Origin: Hirschia baltica ATCC 49814
Lineage (GTDB): Bacteria > Pseudomonadota > Alphaproteobacteria > Caulobacterales > Hyphomonadaceae
Assembly: GCF_000023785.1 (NCBI RefSeq)
Contig: NC_012982.1
Span: 1,302,001 to 1,366,000 of the forward strand
Direction: 5' to 3'
DNA length: 64,000 bases
In this document: piece after piece, positions 1 through 8,738 of the stretch
How the letters are laid out: every line of letters begins with the position of its first letter
Position numbering within the stretch: the stretch's first letter is position 1
Notes under the pieces: model-generated
Database searches by the model: none
What the model was told of the DNA's origin: nothing
Seen by the model: only the letters and a program-made list of their open reading frames with translations
Made by a program: the position numbers and the translations under genes

Positions 1-251
1 GTGATACCGGGCCGGGTATGGATCCAGCTGAGTTTGAAAAAATCCTGAAGCCATTTATCCAGACCGATGAGAGTTCGACATCTGGTAAGCACGGCACAGG
101 TTTGGGGCTTTCTGTTGTTAATGGCTTTGCTCAGCTTCACGGCGGACACATCCAGCTTGATTCTCAAGCTGGAGAGGGAAGCATTATTTCCGTGTATTTT
201 CCAAAGAAACCGACACCTTCAAAAGCTGAAGTAAAAGATTCAGAGCATTAG
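1..251 (+). CDS. Sensor histidine kinase, C-terminal fragment (5' end outside window)
   Basis: Only the end of the ATP-binding domain is present. The open frame runs in from the left edge and begins with the G1-box residues DTGPGM. It continues through a flexible lid (residues TSGKHGTGLGLSVV, the G2 box), then a terminal beta segment (GSIISVYFP) and a short lysine-rich tail. This is the standard C-terminus of a HATPase_c domain, so the protein is almost certainly a two-component or hybrid sensor kinase that autophosphorylates a histidine lying upstream of the window. No receiver domain follows. Its signal and partner cannot be inferred. The next gene is convergent, on the minus strand, only 11 bases away. 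Confidence 0.85.
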   Translation, partial: DTGPGMDPAEFEKILKPFIQTDESSTSGKHGTGLGLSVVNGFAQLHGGHIQLDSQAGEGSIISVYFPKKPTPSKAEVKDSEH

Positions 252-262
252 GCGCAATTCTG

Positions 263-1222
263 TTAATGGGTGGCTTCTGTATCGCGAGATATTGAACTGA
301 ATGAGGATGCGGCGCGGAAATCGCCCACTTCAAAGATTGCTCTTACCGGACGTGCATTTTTTTCTCGGTCAGAGGGAATAAATTCAAGAATGACCGCTTC
401 TCGAGGGTCTAGGTCATACAAGGCAAGTTTTGCGCGTTCATCAAATGTGAAAAGCGCGCCTTGTGTTTTCTTCCCATCTTCATAGGGCGGCGCGTCTACA
501 ATTTCACGGCCTGAGGCAAGCAATTTTCTTGAAATTGACAGAGGAGGCGGAGATAATCCTTCGCCTGAACCAAATAATCCGCCTAGCCAAGCGTTTTCGG
601 ATTTCTCTTTATCGCGGATGATTAATCTCGCCATTGCAGGAGGTTGTTGATCTACCAATAATTTTTTTAAGGCTGATAATTGAGCAGGAGCGCGTTTCTC
701 ACCTGGTTCGGCGAACGCGAGTGGATCACGAGCACGCTTTAGGTGTGCTAGCCCAAATCTCACACTTGTTTCTGGGTCTTCCTGATAGGCAGCCCATACG
801 TCGGTCAGCGTGCGCGTGGCTGTCCATAAGCGCAACCCGCCTCTAAATTCATAAAATGGTGTGCGTGAAAAAGCTAGAAATGCATCTTTTAGACGGTCGT
901 TAGATTTTGTTAGGCGTTCATCGTCGCATTCTTTGGAATTGGCATAAAATGTTGCCTCATCATTTAATGCTGTCACTTCTTGGAGAGAATAGCCGCCGCG
1001 TAAGAGCGCTGTGCGGGCTTGCCAATATCCCATTTCCAGCGCCAATCGCTCTTTGGTAGACAGGAGCTTACACTTGTCATCTGCTGAACGCAGGGATGCG
1101 CGTTCAAGAAAAGCTGAATTTTCACCGACTTCTTGCGAGAGGGCATTTGTCGATGTGCATAATAGCAGGCCTAAAAAGGCAGCTGATTTAACAAGATGTG
1201 TGTATGCGCGCTTCATCTTCAC
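263..1222 (-). CDS. Exported protein of unknown function
   Basis: A 319-residue protein that I do not recognise. The N-terminus has basic residues (KMKRAYTHLVK), a hydrophobic stretch to about residue 29 and a plausible signal peptidase site after TNALSQ, so export to the periplasm is likely. The mature part is soluble, rich in charged residues, with paired cysteines near residues 51 and 99 that could form a disulfide. A glycine-rich patch (LGGLFGSGEGLSPPP) lies near residue 215. Its stop is 11 bases from the stop of the convergent kinase gene, and its 5' side faces about 100 AT-rich bases that may hold its promoter. It may be specific to this family of bacteria; no function is assigned. Confidence 0.6.
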   Translation of the reverse strand: MKMKRAYTHLVKSAAFLGLLLCTSTNALSQEVGENSAFLERASLRSADDKCKLLSTKERLALEMGYWQARTALLRGGYSLQEVTALNDEATFYANSKECDDERLTKSNDRLKDAFLAFSRTPFYEFRGGLRLWTATRTLTDVWAAYQEDPETSVRFGLAHLKRARDPLAFAEPGEKRAPAQLSALKKLLVDQQPPAMARLIIRDKEKSENAWLGGLFGSGEGLSPPPLSISRKLLASGREIVDAPPYEDGKKTQGALFTFDERAKLALYDLDPREAVILEFIPSDREKNARPVRAIFEVGDFRAASSFSSISRDTEATH

Positions 1223-1320
1223 AGTCTATAGGCCTAAGAGATTGATCAGCAATGAATCCTGCATAGATTATTGTTGTCAATTTAAGAATATATTGTGCCA
1301 AAGGCTTCGAGTGGGAAAGA

Positions 1321-1668
1321 TTAAGCTGCTCTAGATGTGTTTGAGCGGGTCATACGATTGGCTTCAACGTTTGAGAACGTATCTTTTTTTGTCAATTGCT
1401 TTTGTTTGCTGTCTTTATAATGGGCGAATAATTCTAAAATAAAGAAAAATGCTCCAGACAAACATACTAAACCAGCGATGAGCCATAAAATGTTTAATTC
1501 ATTTGGAGAGGTAATTGTTTGCATTATCGATGGTTCATTTTGAATATCGGGAAACAAAACATTTATAAAATTATCTGGCGTTAAAGGAAGAATATCAGAA
1601 ACGCTCGACTGCCATATTATGGTAGGTACAAATGCTAACATTGTTGTAAATCCAATATCCCCAACCAA
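1321..1668 (-). CDS. Small membrane protein, hypothetical
   Basis: A 115-residue open frame with a weakly hydrophobic N-terminus (GFTTMLAFVPTIIWQ) and one clear membrane span near residues 59-77 (ILWLIAGLVCLSGAFFFILE), followed by a basic cytoplasmic-looking tail. I recognise no domain. It is the only long frame in this AT-rich stretch, it is divergent from the DUF1491 gene, and its composition resembles its surroundings. The start is uncertain because no good ribosome binding site is visible upstream of the chosen ATG. It could be a lineage-specific gene or a spurious frame. Confidence 0.4.
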   Translation of the reverse strand: MVGDIGFTTMLAFVPTIIWQSSVSDILPLTPDNFINVLFPDIQNEPSIMQTITSPNELNILWLIAGLVCLSGAFFFILELFAHYKDSKQKQLTKKDTFSNVEANRMTRSNTSRAA

Positions 1669-1740
1669 GCGAATACATTCATTTGGTTCTCAGTTCATGT
1701 TTAAGTATCAACAAATATATAAAAGAAAAGATCAAATTAC

Positions 1741-2106
1741 ATGTCTTTTGCAGTTGAAACTAAACTTTGGGTTGATGCTCTCGTTCGTCGCGCGAGTATT
1801 GGTGGTGCCTATTCCCTTGTTGAGAGAGTTGGGGATGAAAAACGGGGAGATGTTGTCATAAAAACACGTCGTCCCAATGGCGATGTTTCTCTAATTGGGC
1901 GAGCCTTTAGTCCGAATGAAGAAATTGTTTTTCAGTTTATCAGGCCTGAAAATCCAATAATGACCGAAGCAGAGGCGGACGCATATCTAACCAAACGAAT
2001 CTCTTATGATGCCGATATTTGGATTGTTGAAATTGCAGATAAAGAGGGACGTCATTTTCTCGAAGAACGTATCCTGCCTATCATCGAAAACGATCCCTTC
2101 CGATAG
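1741..2106 (+). CDS. DUF1491 family protein
   Basis: A 121-residue soluble protein matching the alphaproteobacterial DUF1491 family. The recognisable pattern is an N-terminal LWVDALVRRASIGGAYSLVERVGD segment in which the AL.R.. basic region is followed by a small-residue turn, a central run of strands (GDVVIKTRRPNG), and a C-terminal acidic helix with DIWIVEIADKEGRHFLEE. The family has no established biochemical role. The length fits. It begins after an AT-rich stretch and stands alone, with 106 bases before the next gene. The first ATG was used; it has no strong Shine-Dalgarno sequence. Confidence 0.7.
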   Translation: MSFAVETKLWVDALVRRASIGGAYSLVERVGDEKRGDVVIKTRRPNGDVSLIGRAFSPNEEIVFQFIRPENPIMTEAEADAYLTKRISYDADIWIVEIADKEGRHFLEERILPIIENDPFR

Positions 2107-2212
2107 ATTTTGGAATTGAGAAAAAAGACTTAAATTTGCCGTGTTTTCCAACAAAATATTTACATTGCTCATGTATATGTATCGTTATTGGTAGAGGGAT
2201 GTTTTTTCTAAA

Positions 2213-2602
2213 ATGCTTTTTTTAATGAATGATCAGGTTGTTGATATTGGCGATCCGCGCACGACATTGCGAGAGTTTGCCAGCCAGTTGACAGAAGTTC
2301 CTCATCATTTGTTGCGCTCTAGCCATGCTATTACTTTAGGTCAGGCTTTGTTTTTTCATTGCCCACCAGGAAACAGACCCATGCCAGGGGCTTTAAAAGC
2401 GCTTGGTGCCTTGATCACAGAATATACTGAAGCAAACGCTGCCTTGTTTGTGCGTCCCTCAAATGCAGCTGGACCTCAAGATGTCCAGATCAGACTTGCC
2501 GAAGTTCAAATCACCGTCATGGCCAATCTGTTTGAAATTCAAAAACGTCAGCCATTATCACCCTCATTGGTGAATAATTCTGTTTGGGCGGCGGCGGCTT
2601 AA
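2213..2602 (+). CDS. Hypothetical protein
   Basis: A 129-residue soluble protein that I do not recognise. It has an even mix of helix-forming residues, a proline-rich turn (HCPPGNRPMPGAL) near residue 47 and an alanine-rich C-terminus. There is no signal peptide, membrane span or metal motif. A purine-rich GAGGG lies at 2194-2198, somewhat far from the first ATG, so the internal ATG at 2225 (MNDQVVDIG) is an alternative start. It lies between the DUF1491 gene and prfC on the same strand, but the 169-base gap to prfC suggests a separate transcript. Confidence 0.5.
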   Translation: MLFLMNDQVVDIGDPRTTLREFASQLTEVPHHLLRSSHAITLGQALFFHCPPGNRPMPGALKALGALITEYTEANAALFVRPSNAAGPQDVQIRLAEVQITVMANLFEIQKRQPLSPSLVNNSVWAAAA

Positions 2603-2771
2603 AACAACTTAAGTCATTTGCGTTGCAACAGCTTCCCATTCAGGGGGAGGCTGGCTGTATCTTTTATCCAAATTGATATCTAATTGAAAAAACGTGATCT
2701 CCCTTTGCACAAAGGGGCGGATTGCTTTATTGGGTGCTGCTTGTTTATGAAAATTCGCAGGACTATGCCCT

Positions 2772-4379
2772 ATGGCGCTAACGCCCCTTCAAGAATCCGC
2801 TCGTCGTCGTACATTTGCTATTATTTCTCACCCTGATGCGGGTAAAACCACGCTGACTGAGAATTTGCTTTTGACAGGTGGTGCTATTCGTTTGGCTGGG
2901 CAGGTGGCTGCGCGTGGTGAGCGTCGCCGTACAACATCTGACTGGATGAAGATTGAGCAAGATCGCGGTATCTCTGTTGCTTCGTCCGTGATGACATTTG
3001 AGTATGAAAATCTCGTCTTTAACTTGCTCGATACGCCCGGACACGAAGATTTCTCTGAAGACACGTATCGTACACTTACGGCGGCGGATGCGGCTGTTAT
3101 GGTGCTGGATGCTGCTAAAGGTATCGAGCCACAAACTTTAAAGCTGTTTGAAGTGTGTCGTTTGCGCGATATTCCAATTGTGACTTTTATCAACAAAATG
3201 GACCGTGAAGCTGTAGATCCATTTGAATTGCTAGATGAAATTCAAGACAAGCTGGCCCTTGATTGTGCGCCGCTATATTGGCCGCAAGGCTCAGGTGAGC
3301 GTTTTCGCGGTATGGCGGATTTGATGACGGGCGAATTCCTGAAATTTAAAAAACGCACAGCCAATGAGGCGCAGGAAATAGGCGGCGCTGAACGCACGGC
3401 AATGGATGAAGATGCTGTCTCAGCGTTTATGGATAGTGATGAGTTTGCAGAGATTTCAGAAAATGCAGAACTTGCCAAAGAAATGTGTGTGCCGTTTGAT
3501 CACCAATCATTTCTAGAAGGGCATTTAACGCCTGTTGTATTTGGAACGGCGCTTCGTCATTTTGGTGTGCGTGAATTGCTCGATACTCTAACGGCATATG
3601 CGCCGCCGCCACGTGCGCAAAAAGCGCGTGTTAAAGGCAATGAAGCCGTCATTGATATTGAGAATAAGGAAGTGTCTGGCTTTATCTTTAAAGTGCAAGC
3701 CAATATGGACCCAAACCATCGCGACCGGATCGCATTTTTGAAAATGGTATCTGGTCAGTTTAAGCGTGGTATGAAGCTGAAAACAACGACTGGTAAACAG
3801 CTCAATGTGTCTTCGCCAGTTATGTTTATGGCGCAGGATCGTGAAATTGCCGATGATGCGTTTGCTGGTGATGTAATCGGCGTTCCCAACCATGGTGCGT
3901 TGCGCGTGGGTGATAGCATGTCGGAAAGCGGCAATATCATGTTTGGCGGTATTCCAAACTTTGCGCCTGAAATATTGCGACGTGCACGTTGTCTTGATCC
4001 GATGAAATCAAAACACCTGCGCAAAGCGCTTGAAGGTCTAGCTGAAGAAGGGGTGACGCAATTATTCACGCCGGCCATTGGTGCCGATATGATTGTGGGC
4101 GCTGTGGGGGCGCTTCAGATTGATGTGATGGCAGAGCGCGTCTCAGCTGAGAATAAGCTGGAAGTGGTTTTTGAGCAGGCATTATATAATGTGGCGCGCT
4201 GGATCACGGCAGAAGATCCAGCTGTTCTGGATGCCTTTTTAGAGAAAAACCGCATGAATGTGGGAACTGATATTGACGGTGCCCCTGTCTTCCTTGGTAA
4301 GAATAGTTGGGATGTCAGCTATGTTGCGGACAAAAATCCAGACATTAAATTCTCAGCGACTAAGGAAAGATTGGCTTAA
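2772..4379 (+). CDS. prfC: Peptide chain release factor 3
   Basis: Full-length RF3 (535 residues), the translational GTPase that removes RF1/RF2 from the ribosome after peptide release. The G domain begins at once: the P-loop SHPDAGKTT is at residues 19-27, the switch-II motif DTPGHEDF near 88 and NKMDRE near 142. The beta-barrel domain II follows (GFIFKVQANMDPNHRDRIAF, about 304), then the RF3-specific C-terminal domain. All nucleotide-binding motifs are intact. The start ATG directly precedes ALTPLQESARRRTFAII, the expected N-terminus. It is followed after 3 bases by the SatD-like gene, so the two are probably cotranscribed. Confidence 0.97.
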   Translation: MALTPLQESARRRTFAIISHPDAGKTTLTENLLLTGGAIRLAGQVAARGERRRTTSDWMKIEQDRGISVASSVMTFEYENLVFNLLDTPGHEDFSEDTYRTLTAADAAVMVLDAAKGIEPQTLKLFEVCRLRDIPIVTFINKMDREAVDPFELLDEIQDKLALDCAPLYWPQGSGERFRGMADLMTGEFLKFKKRTANEAQEIGGAERTAMDEDAVSAFMDSDEFAEISENAELAKEMCVPFDHQSFLEGHLTPVVFGTALRHFGVRELLDTLTAYAPPPRAQKARVKGNEAVIDIENKEVSGFIFKVQANMDPNHRDRIAFLKMVSGQFKRGMKLKTTTGKQLNVSSPVMFMAQDREIADDAFAGDVIGVPNHGALRVGDSMSESGNIMFGGIPNFAPEILRRARCLDPMKSKHLRKALEGLAEEGVTQLFTPAIGADMIVGAVGALQIDVMAERVSAENKLEVVFEQALYNVARWITAEDPAVLDAFLEKNRMNVGTDIDGAPVFLGKNSWDVSYVADKNPDIKFSATKERLA

Positions 4380-4382
4380 TCC

Positions 4383-5033
4383 ATGATTGCAGTTCTGGCG
4401 GGCGACATTATCAAATCTTCCCGTTTGACGCCGGAAGAATTGCAAAACGTCAAGGATTGCATTGTAGAAACGTGTGATGAGCTGCGTGAGAAGTTTCCAG
4501 AAATAGGCCTGAGCAAACCCTTCTTCTATAGGGGGGATGGTTGGCAGGTTGCTATGAAATCAGCGCCTGCTGCGCTTAAGGTTGCTGTCTTTATTTATGC
4601 TGGTCTGCGTCAGCAAAATATTGCACGTAGCAGGATTGCGATTGGGGTAGGTGAAACTGAAAAACTTGACCTTGAAAATCTAGATCAATCTTCGGGAGAA
4701 GCTTTTGAACGGGCCGGGCATTGTCTTGATAAAATGAATACGCGTTCTTTTGATATCGATTTTGCGACTGCTGAAAATTCTGAATATCTAAATGTGAAGG
4801 ATGATGGGCTGTTTGCGCTTACGATGTGTGTTGCAGCTCTTATATCTGATTGGACAGCTCGACAGGCACAAATAGCGTTGGTTGCGTTGTTTCATATAGA
4901 TCAAACTAATGACGATGTAGCAAAATTATTGAATCCTCCAATTAGTCAGCAAGCCATTTCGGATAGTTTACGTTCGTCTAAATTTTTTGCTGTGATAGGG
5001 GCCATTACTGCTTTTTCTAATATATTGTCATAA
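4383..5033 (+). CDS. SatD family protein
   Basis: A 216-residue protein whose N-terminus carries the SatD signature: a hydrophobic strand then GDIIKSS (residues 7-13), and later FYRGDGWQV near residue 48. SatD-like proteins resemble nucleotidyl-cyclase-fold proteins. The name comes from an acid-tolerance locus of Streptococcus mutans, and the biochemical role is unknown. The C-terminal third (ARQAQIALVALFHIDQTNDDVAKLL..SQQAISDSL) looks like a helix-turn-helix DNA-binding region. It starts 3 bases after prfC stops. A DUF3307 membrane protein follows after a hairpin-rich gap; SatD and DUF3307 genes are often neighbours in other bacteria. Confidence 0.75.
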   Translation: MIAVLAGDIIKSSRLTPEELQNVKDCIVETCDELREKFPEIGLSKPFFYRGDGWQVAMKSAPAALKVAVFIYAGLRQQNIARSRIAIGVGETEKLDLENLDQSSGEAFERAGHCLDKMNTRSFDIDFATAENSEYLNVKDDGLFALTMCVAALISDWTARQAQIALVALFHIDQTNDDVAKLLNPPISQQAISDSLRSSKFFAVIGAITAFSNILS

Positions 5034-5069
5034 AATTGGCAGTGGTGCAGTTTTCCAGAATTGCAATAG

Positions 5070-5182
5070 GCAGGCTTATTAACCTGCATTTTTAAAAGCA
5101 GGTTAAATCGCCTGCTTTTGTTTGCCTTTGTTAAAACAAGTAATTTCACTTGTTTTTTGAATAACAAGCTAAAACGCTTGTT
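5070..5182. repeat. Tandem array of four hairpins between satD-like and DUF3307 genes
   Basis: Four inverted repeats sit in line. (1) GCAGG at 5070-5074 pairs with CCTGC at 5083-5087. (2) AAAAGCAGG at 5094-5102 pairs with CCTGCTTTT at 5111-5119, 9 bp with an 8-base loop. (3) AAAACAAG at 5133-5140 pairs with CTTGTTTT at 5149-5156, 8 bp with an 8-base loop. (4) AACAAGC at 5163-5169 pairs with GCTTGTT at 5176-5182, 7 bp with a 6-base loop. TTAACCTGC at 5081 can also pair with GCAGGTTAA at 5098, giving an alternative fold between 1 and 2. Stems 2-4 end in T runs, like intrinsic terminators. Purpose unknown. Confidence 0.7.
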
Positions 5183-5273
5183 TTGCGCTGTGGGTATTCT
5201 GGTTGGAAGTTAGGTTGATAACCCATCTGTCCACTTGTATGGATATTTAAGTGGATAAGCACGAGGGGGATGC

Positions 5274-6062
5274 ATGCTGGATTTGTTTATAATGCTGTTT
5301 ACGGCGCATATCCTTGCGGATTTTGTGTTTCAGACCAAATGGCTACTTCAGCGCAAGCAACACTTTGTCGGCATGGCTTTGCATATCGCAATTGTTCTAG
5401 GTGCGACGATTGTCATTAGCGGACTTTTTGATTGGCGTATCCTTGCAATTATTGGCGTTAGTCATTTTGTGATGGACTTCATTAAGACGCGATATTTATC
5501 TGATACTTTGACAAGTTTCACGCTCGACCAATGCCTCCACATAGGGGTTTTAGTAGGCCTTGTGTGGTGTTTTCCAAATGCATTTGAAGCCAGTTTTTGG
5601 CAATTTGCATCGGCTGAAAATCTGCAAATGGGGATCACGGGATTAGTGCTGATATTGGGCGCGATATTGTCGGTTCGCGTGGGGGATATCGTGATTAACA
5701 AAGCGATGTTGCCCATGGAAAAGCAGTTTGAAGAAGAGGTGAAATCTAAGCTCGAAGTTGGCCGCAAGAATAAGTATTCAGGTCTGCCCAACGCACCTGC
5801 AATGATTGGAGTGTTGGAACGTTTTATCATTTATCTTTTGATTATGGTTGGTCAGCCAACAGGTGTTGGATTTTTAATCGCGGCAAAATCTATATTACGT
5901 TTTGCAGGTGCTAAAAGTGATGATCATGATAATCGGCGTGCTGAATATGCAGCATCTGAAATGATAATTGTTGGCACATTGATGAGTTTTGGTTGGGCAA
6001 TTTCAATCTCTATATTGACGCTAATCACACTTAAAATGCGCAGCGTAAATTTGGTAATTTAG
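5274..6062 (+). CDS. DUF3307 family integral membrane protein
   Basis: A 262-residue multi-span membrane protein. The N-terminus has the DUF3307 pattern, in which a hydrophobic helix contains HILADFVFQT (about residues 10-19), followed by a basic loop (KWLLQRKQH) and a second helix with a His. HFVMDFIKTRY near residue 64 adds a second conserved His/Asp pair. Further spans lie near 92-110, 115-132, 182-200 and 235-255. The family's function is not established. A charged cytoplasmic loop (EEEVKSKLEVGRKNKYSG) lies at about 145-165. It pairs with the SatD-like gene 240 bases upstream; the hairpin array between them could separate or attenuate transcription. Confidence 0.75.
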   Translation: MLDLFIMLFTAHILADFVFQTKWLLQRKQHFVGMALHIAIVLGATIVISGLFDWRILAIIGVSHFVMDFIKTRYLSDTLTSFTLDQCLHIGVLVGLVWCFPNAFEASFWQFASAENLQMGITGLVLILGAILSVRVGDIVINKAMLPMEKQFEEEVKSKLEVGRKNKYSGLPNAPAMIGVLERFIIYLLIMVGQPTGVGFLIAAKSILRFAGAKSDDHDNRRAEYAASEMIIVGTLMSFGWAISISILTLITLKMRSVNLVI

Positions 6063-6233
6063 CAGACGTATTTCCTTAGTGTTGTCATCTGACCGCCACA
6101 TGTCGAAGGTTTAAGAGATATTAAAGGAAAATGCCGCGAATTCCCCTTGACCTAAGCGGCGAATTCTAAGCTCTTTTGCGCAGATTTATTGGTAGAAGTG
6201 ACATCTACCAAATAGTTTAGAGAGGCTTGATTT

Positions 6234-7469
6234 ATGTTTGAACGTTTGGTCAGTGAACTTCCCACACAAGTGCAAGACGGTATCGTATACTTAGACAGCA
6301 TTTGGCATGAAGGTGCGTTTGGGCTGACATATGGCGACATAATCATTGCCACGGGAATTATACTTTTCTCCTTGATTATACGGGGAATATTTGCCCGAAC
6401 AGTTGTGCGCGGAATTTCGCGTGCAGCAGCAGGCACGAAAACCAATCTTGATGATGCGCTCGTAACAACAATTGCGGCACCGTTGAAAATGGTGCCGATT
6501 ATCGTAGGTTTTTATGCTGCATCTCAAGTGATTGAACTGAATGATAGCTTGCAGTTGATTGTGGACAAGGTGCTGCGTTCATTGGTGGCGTTTTCAATTT
6601 TCTGGACACTTAACCGCGCTGTTGGTGCGTTTTCTTTCCTGTTTACAGGGTTACGCAACACGCTATCACCTGCGATTGTGGATTGGATTGCCAAATCTTT
6701 GCAGCTTGTCTGTGTGTTCGTTGGAGCGGCTGCAATTTTGGAAATATGGGGCATTCAAGTTGGCCCAATTCTCGCGGGTCTTGGTATCTTCGGTGTGGCG
6801 GTTGCACTGGGTGCACAAGACTTATTTAAGAACCTGATCTCGGGTATTTTGATCCTTGTCGAAAAACGGATGGAACCGGGCGAGTGGATCGCTGTAGACG
6901 GCGTGGTGGAAGGAACAGTTGAGCGCATAAACTTTCGTTCAACGCTGGTGCGTCGTTTTGATAAAGCGCCTGTTTATGTTCCCAATGCGAGCTTTTCCGA
7001 CAATGCTGTGGTCAATTATTCACGCATGACGCATCGCCGGATTAAATGGGTGATCGGGGTAGAGTATCGCACGACGACAGAGCAGCTTCGCTATATTCGT
7101 GATGAGATTGAAGCGTATCTTTATACCAATGATGCATTTGCAAAACCGCCAGAAGCGACATTGTTTGTGCATGTGGATTCTTTCAATGATTCCTCAATCG
7201 ACTTTTTAATCTATTGTTTTACACACACAACTGTCTGGACTGAATGGCTTGAACACAAAGAGCAATTTGCACTGAAACTGATTGAGATTGTGGAGAATGC
7301 AGGCACAAGTTTTGCTTTCCCAAGCCGTACACTTTACATGCAACAGCAAGAGCCGCCTGAGGTTATTCACCCGCCAACACTGTCTGAAAACGTCAGCAAA
7401 ATGCGCACGTTGAAGGGCGATTCAAGCGCCGGTGAAAATGCAGGAAGTGAAGGCGGCGGAGATGGCTAA
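6234..7469 (+). CDS. Mechanosensitive ion channel, MscS family
   Basis: A 411-residue inner-membrane protein of the small-conductance mechanosensitive channel family, which opens on membrane tension to release solutes in hypo-osmotic shock. Hydrophobic spans lie near residues 35-55, 82-100, 110-130 and 155-170. The pore-lining TM3 is clear (AGLGIFGVAVALGAQDLFKN, about 182-201, glycine/alanine packing pattern). The beta domain follows (GEWIAVDGVVEGTVERINFRST) with the conserved VYVPNASFSD motif. The C-terminal tail is acidic and glycine-rich (SSAGENAGSEGGGDG). An imperfect hairpin covers the stop codon (GGCTAAA 7464-7470 with TTTAGCC 7484-7490). Confidence 0.93.
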   Translation: MFERLVSELPTQVQDGIVYLDSIWHEGAFGLTYGDIIIATGIILFSLIIRGIFARTVVRGISRAAAGTKTNLDDALVTTIAAPLKMVPIIVGFYAASQVIELNDSLQLIVDKVLRSLVAFSIFWTLNRAVGAFSFLFTGLRNTLSPAIVDWIAKSLQLVCVFVGAAAILEIWGIQVGPILAGLGIFGVAVALGAQDLFKNLISGILILVEKRMEPGEWIAVDGVVEGTVERINFRSTLVRRFDKAPVYVPNASFSDNAVVNYSRMTHRRIKWVIGVEYRTTTEQLRYIRDEIEAYLYTNDAFAKPPEATLFVHVDSFNDSSIDFLIYCFTHTTVWTEWLEHKEQFALKLIEIVENAGTSFAFPSRTLYMQQQEPPEVIHPPTLSENVSKMRTLKGDSSAGENAGSEGGGDG

Positions 7470-7506
7470 AGGCTTTTATAAGCTTTAGCCCAATTTGCGA
7501 ACCGCC

Positions 7507-8601
7507 TTAGGCTGCTTTAGACGTTGTGCTTCTGACTTTCCAGAAACGCACAGCGCGTTGAGCGGCTGCCAAAGGCACATTTTCGTACATGTCAGAATAT
7601 TCTTTGGCTTTTGCAACACCATTTTCTCCGCCAACAATTTGCATCGCCAATGTCGAGAAAAGTGCTTTGGGGAAGTGTGCCGCGCGACAAAGAATAGCCA
7701 TGGCATCAACGTCTTTTTGTTCAATAATGCGACAGGCTATTTCGTTGGAAATATGCGTGAAATAAGCAAAGCTGGCAAGGAAACGTGACTTTTCACCATT
7801 GCGCAATTGCTGCACAAGGTGAGGAGGCGTCAAACGGTTCGCTTCGATTTCTGTTTCAACCCATTTGATTTGCTTCTCCATGTCTTCTGGTGCTTTTCCA
7901 TAAGCGATATTCAAACGGTTTTTAGATGCTTTTAGCGCTGCGTTGAGTTCTTCTTCGGAGACTGATTCAAACTTCGCCATGATTTGCGCACGCAGTTTTT
8001 GCTCAACAACGTGATAGACATCATTTAGCAAATCTAACGGTACGTTTTTACGTTTCACAAGCGGTGCTTGCAGAACTTTACTTGTCATGGCGCGTTCGGT
8101 CACGACTTCATATGTTTCGCGGTCAATTTCAGCTGACTCGTTTTCAAGAAGTGAAACAACAACTTTGTCTTCACCTTTGTTTACAAGCGCTTTGGAGACT
8201 GGAGATGTAAGATTGTCTCGCTTGGAAACAGCCATCAATTTTTCTTGGCTGCTTGTGTTGGCGATATGAACGAGATCTTCTTCTGTCAAAGCTTGTGATT
8301 TACGAAGAACGGGTTCAGCAACGCGTATAGAATCTGTTGCCAGACGGCGGGCTGTTTTGCGAAGAGGGGATTTAGACACAGCAACTTTACGAGATAGCTC
8401 CAAACGGACTTGATCCGTCATATCTGTGGCAACAGCACCGATGATTTCATCGAACATTGCACACTCAGCTTCGCTACGTTCATCTTTGTCATTGTCAAAG
8501 AAAACGTCTGTTACTTCTCGCAAAAGGTCGCGACGTTTTTCACTAGATGTTTCTTTTGCCAGATCCATAAGTTTGGCAAATTTCGAGTGATCAACTGACA
8601 T
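7507..8601 (-). CDS. DUF2336 domain-containing protein
   Basis: A largely helical soluble protein of the DUF2336 family, frequent in alphaproteobacteria and of unknown function. The N-terminal segment has the typical KRRDLLREVTDVFFDN.. pattern, followed by helical repeats (RLELSRKVAVSKSPLRKTARRL; SQALTEEDLVHIANTSSQEKLMAVSKRDNLTSPVS). The C-terminal half is mostly alpha helix with no catalytic motif. I prefer the ATG at 8601 (MSVDHSKF) over the one 21 bases upstream because AAGGGG lies 8 bases before it. It converges with the MscS gene and probably forms its own transcript. Confidence 0.8.
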   Translation of the reverse strand: MSVDHSKFAKLMDLAKETSSEKRRDLLREVTDVFFDNDKDERSEAECAMFDEIIGAVATDMTDQVRLELSRKVAVSKSPLRKTARRLATDSIRVAEPVLRKSQALTEEDLVHIANTSSQEKLMAVSKRDNLTSPVSKALVNKGEDKVVVSLLENESAEIDRETYEVVTERAMTSKVLQAPLVKRKNVPLDLLNDVYHVVEQKLRAQIMAKFESVSEEELNAALKASKNRLNIAYGKAPEDMEKQIKWVETEIEANRLTPPHLVQQLRNGEKSRFLASFAYFTHISNEIACRIIEQKDVDAMAILCRAAHFPKALFSTLAMQIVGGENGVAKAKEYSDMYENVPLAAAQRAVRFWKVRSTTSKAA

Positions 8602-8738
8602 TCCGTAAACCCCTTTGGACATTTGTTCAAAGGAAATACTATCTAAAATGGGTTAATAAATGATGGGATAAAACTTATGGTTTGCATACGAATAGCAATA
8701 TTTTACAGTTATTCTGCATAAGGGTAGATTATTGAGAA

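Noticed and set aside
5070-5182. CRISPR-like repeat array
   Set aside because: The units differ in stem sequence and there are no equal spacers or cas genes; they are separate hairpins.
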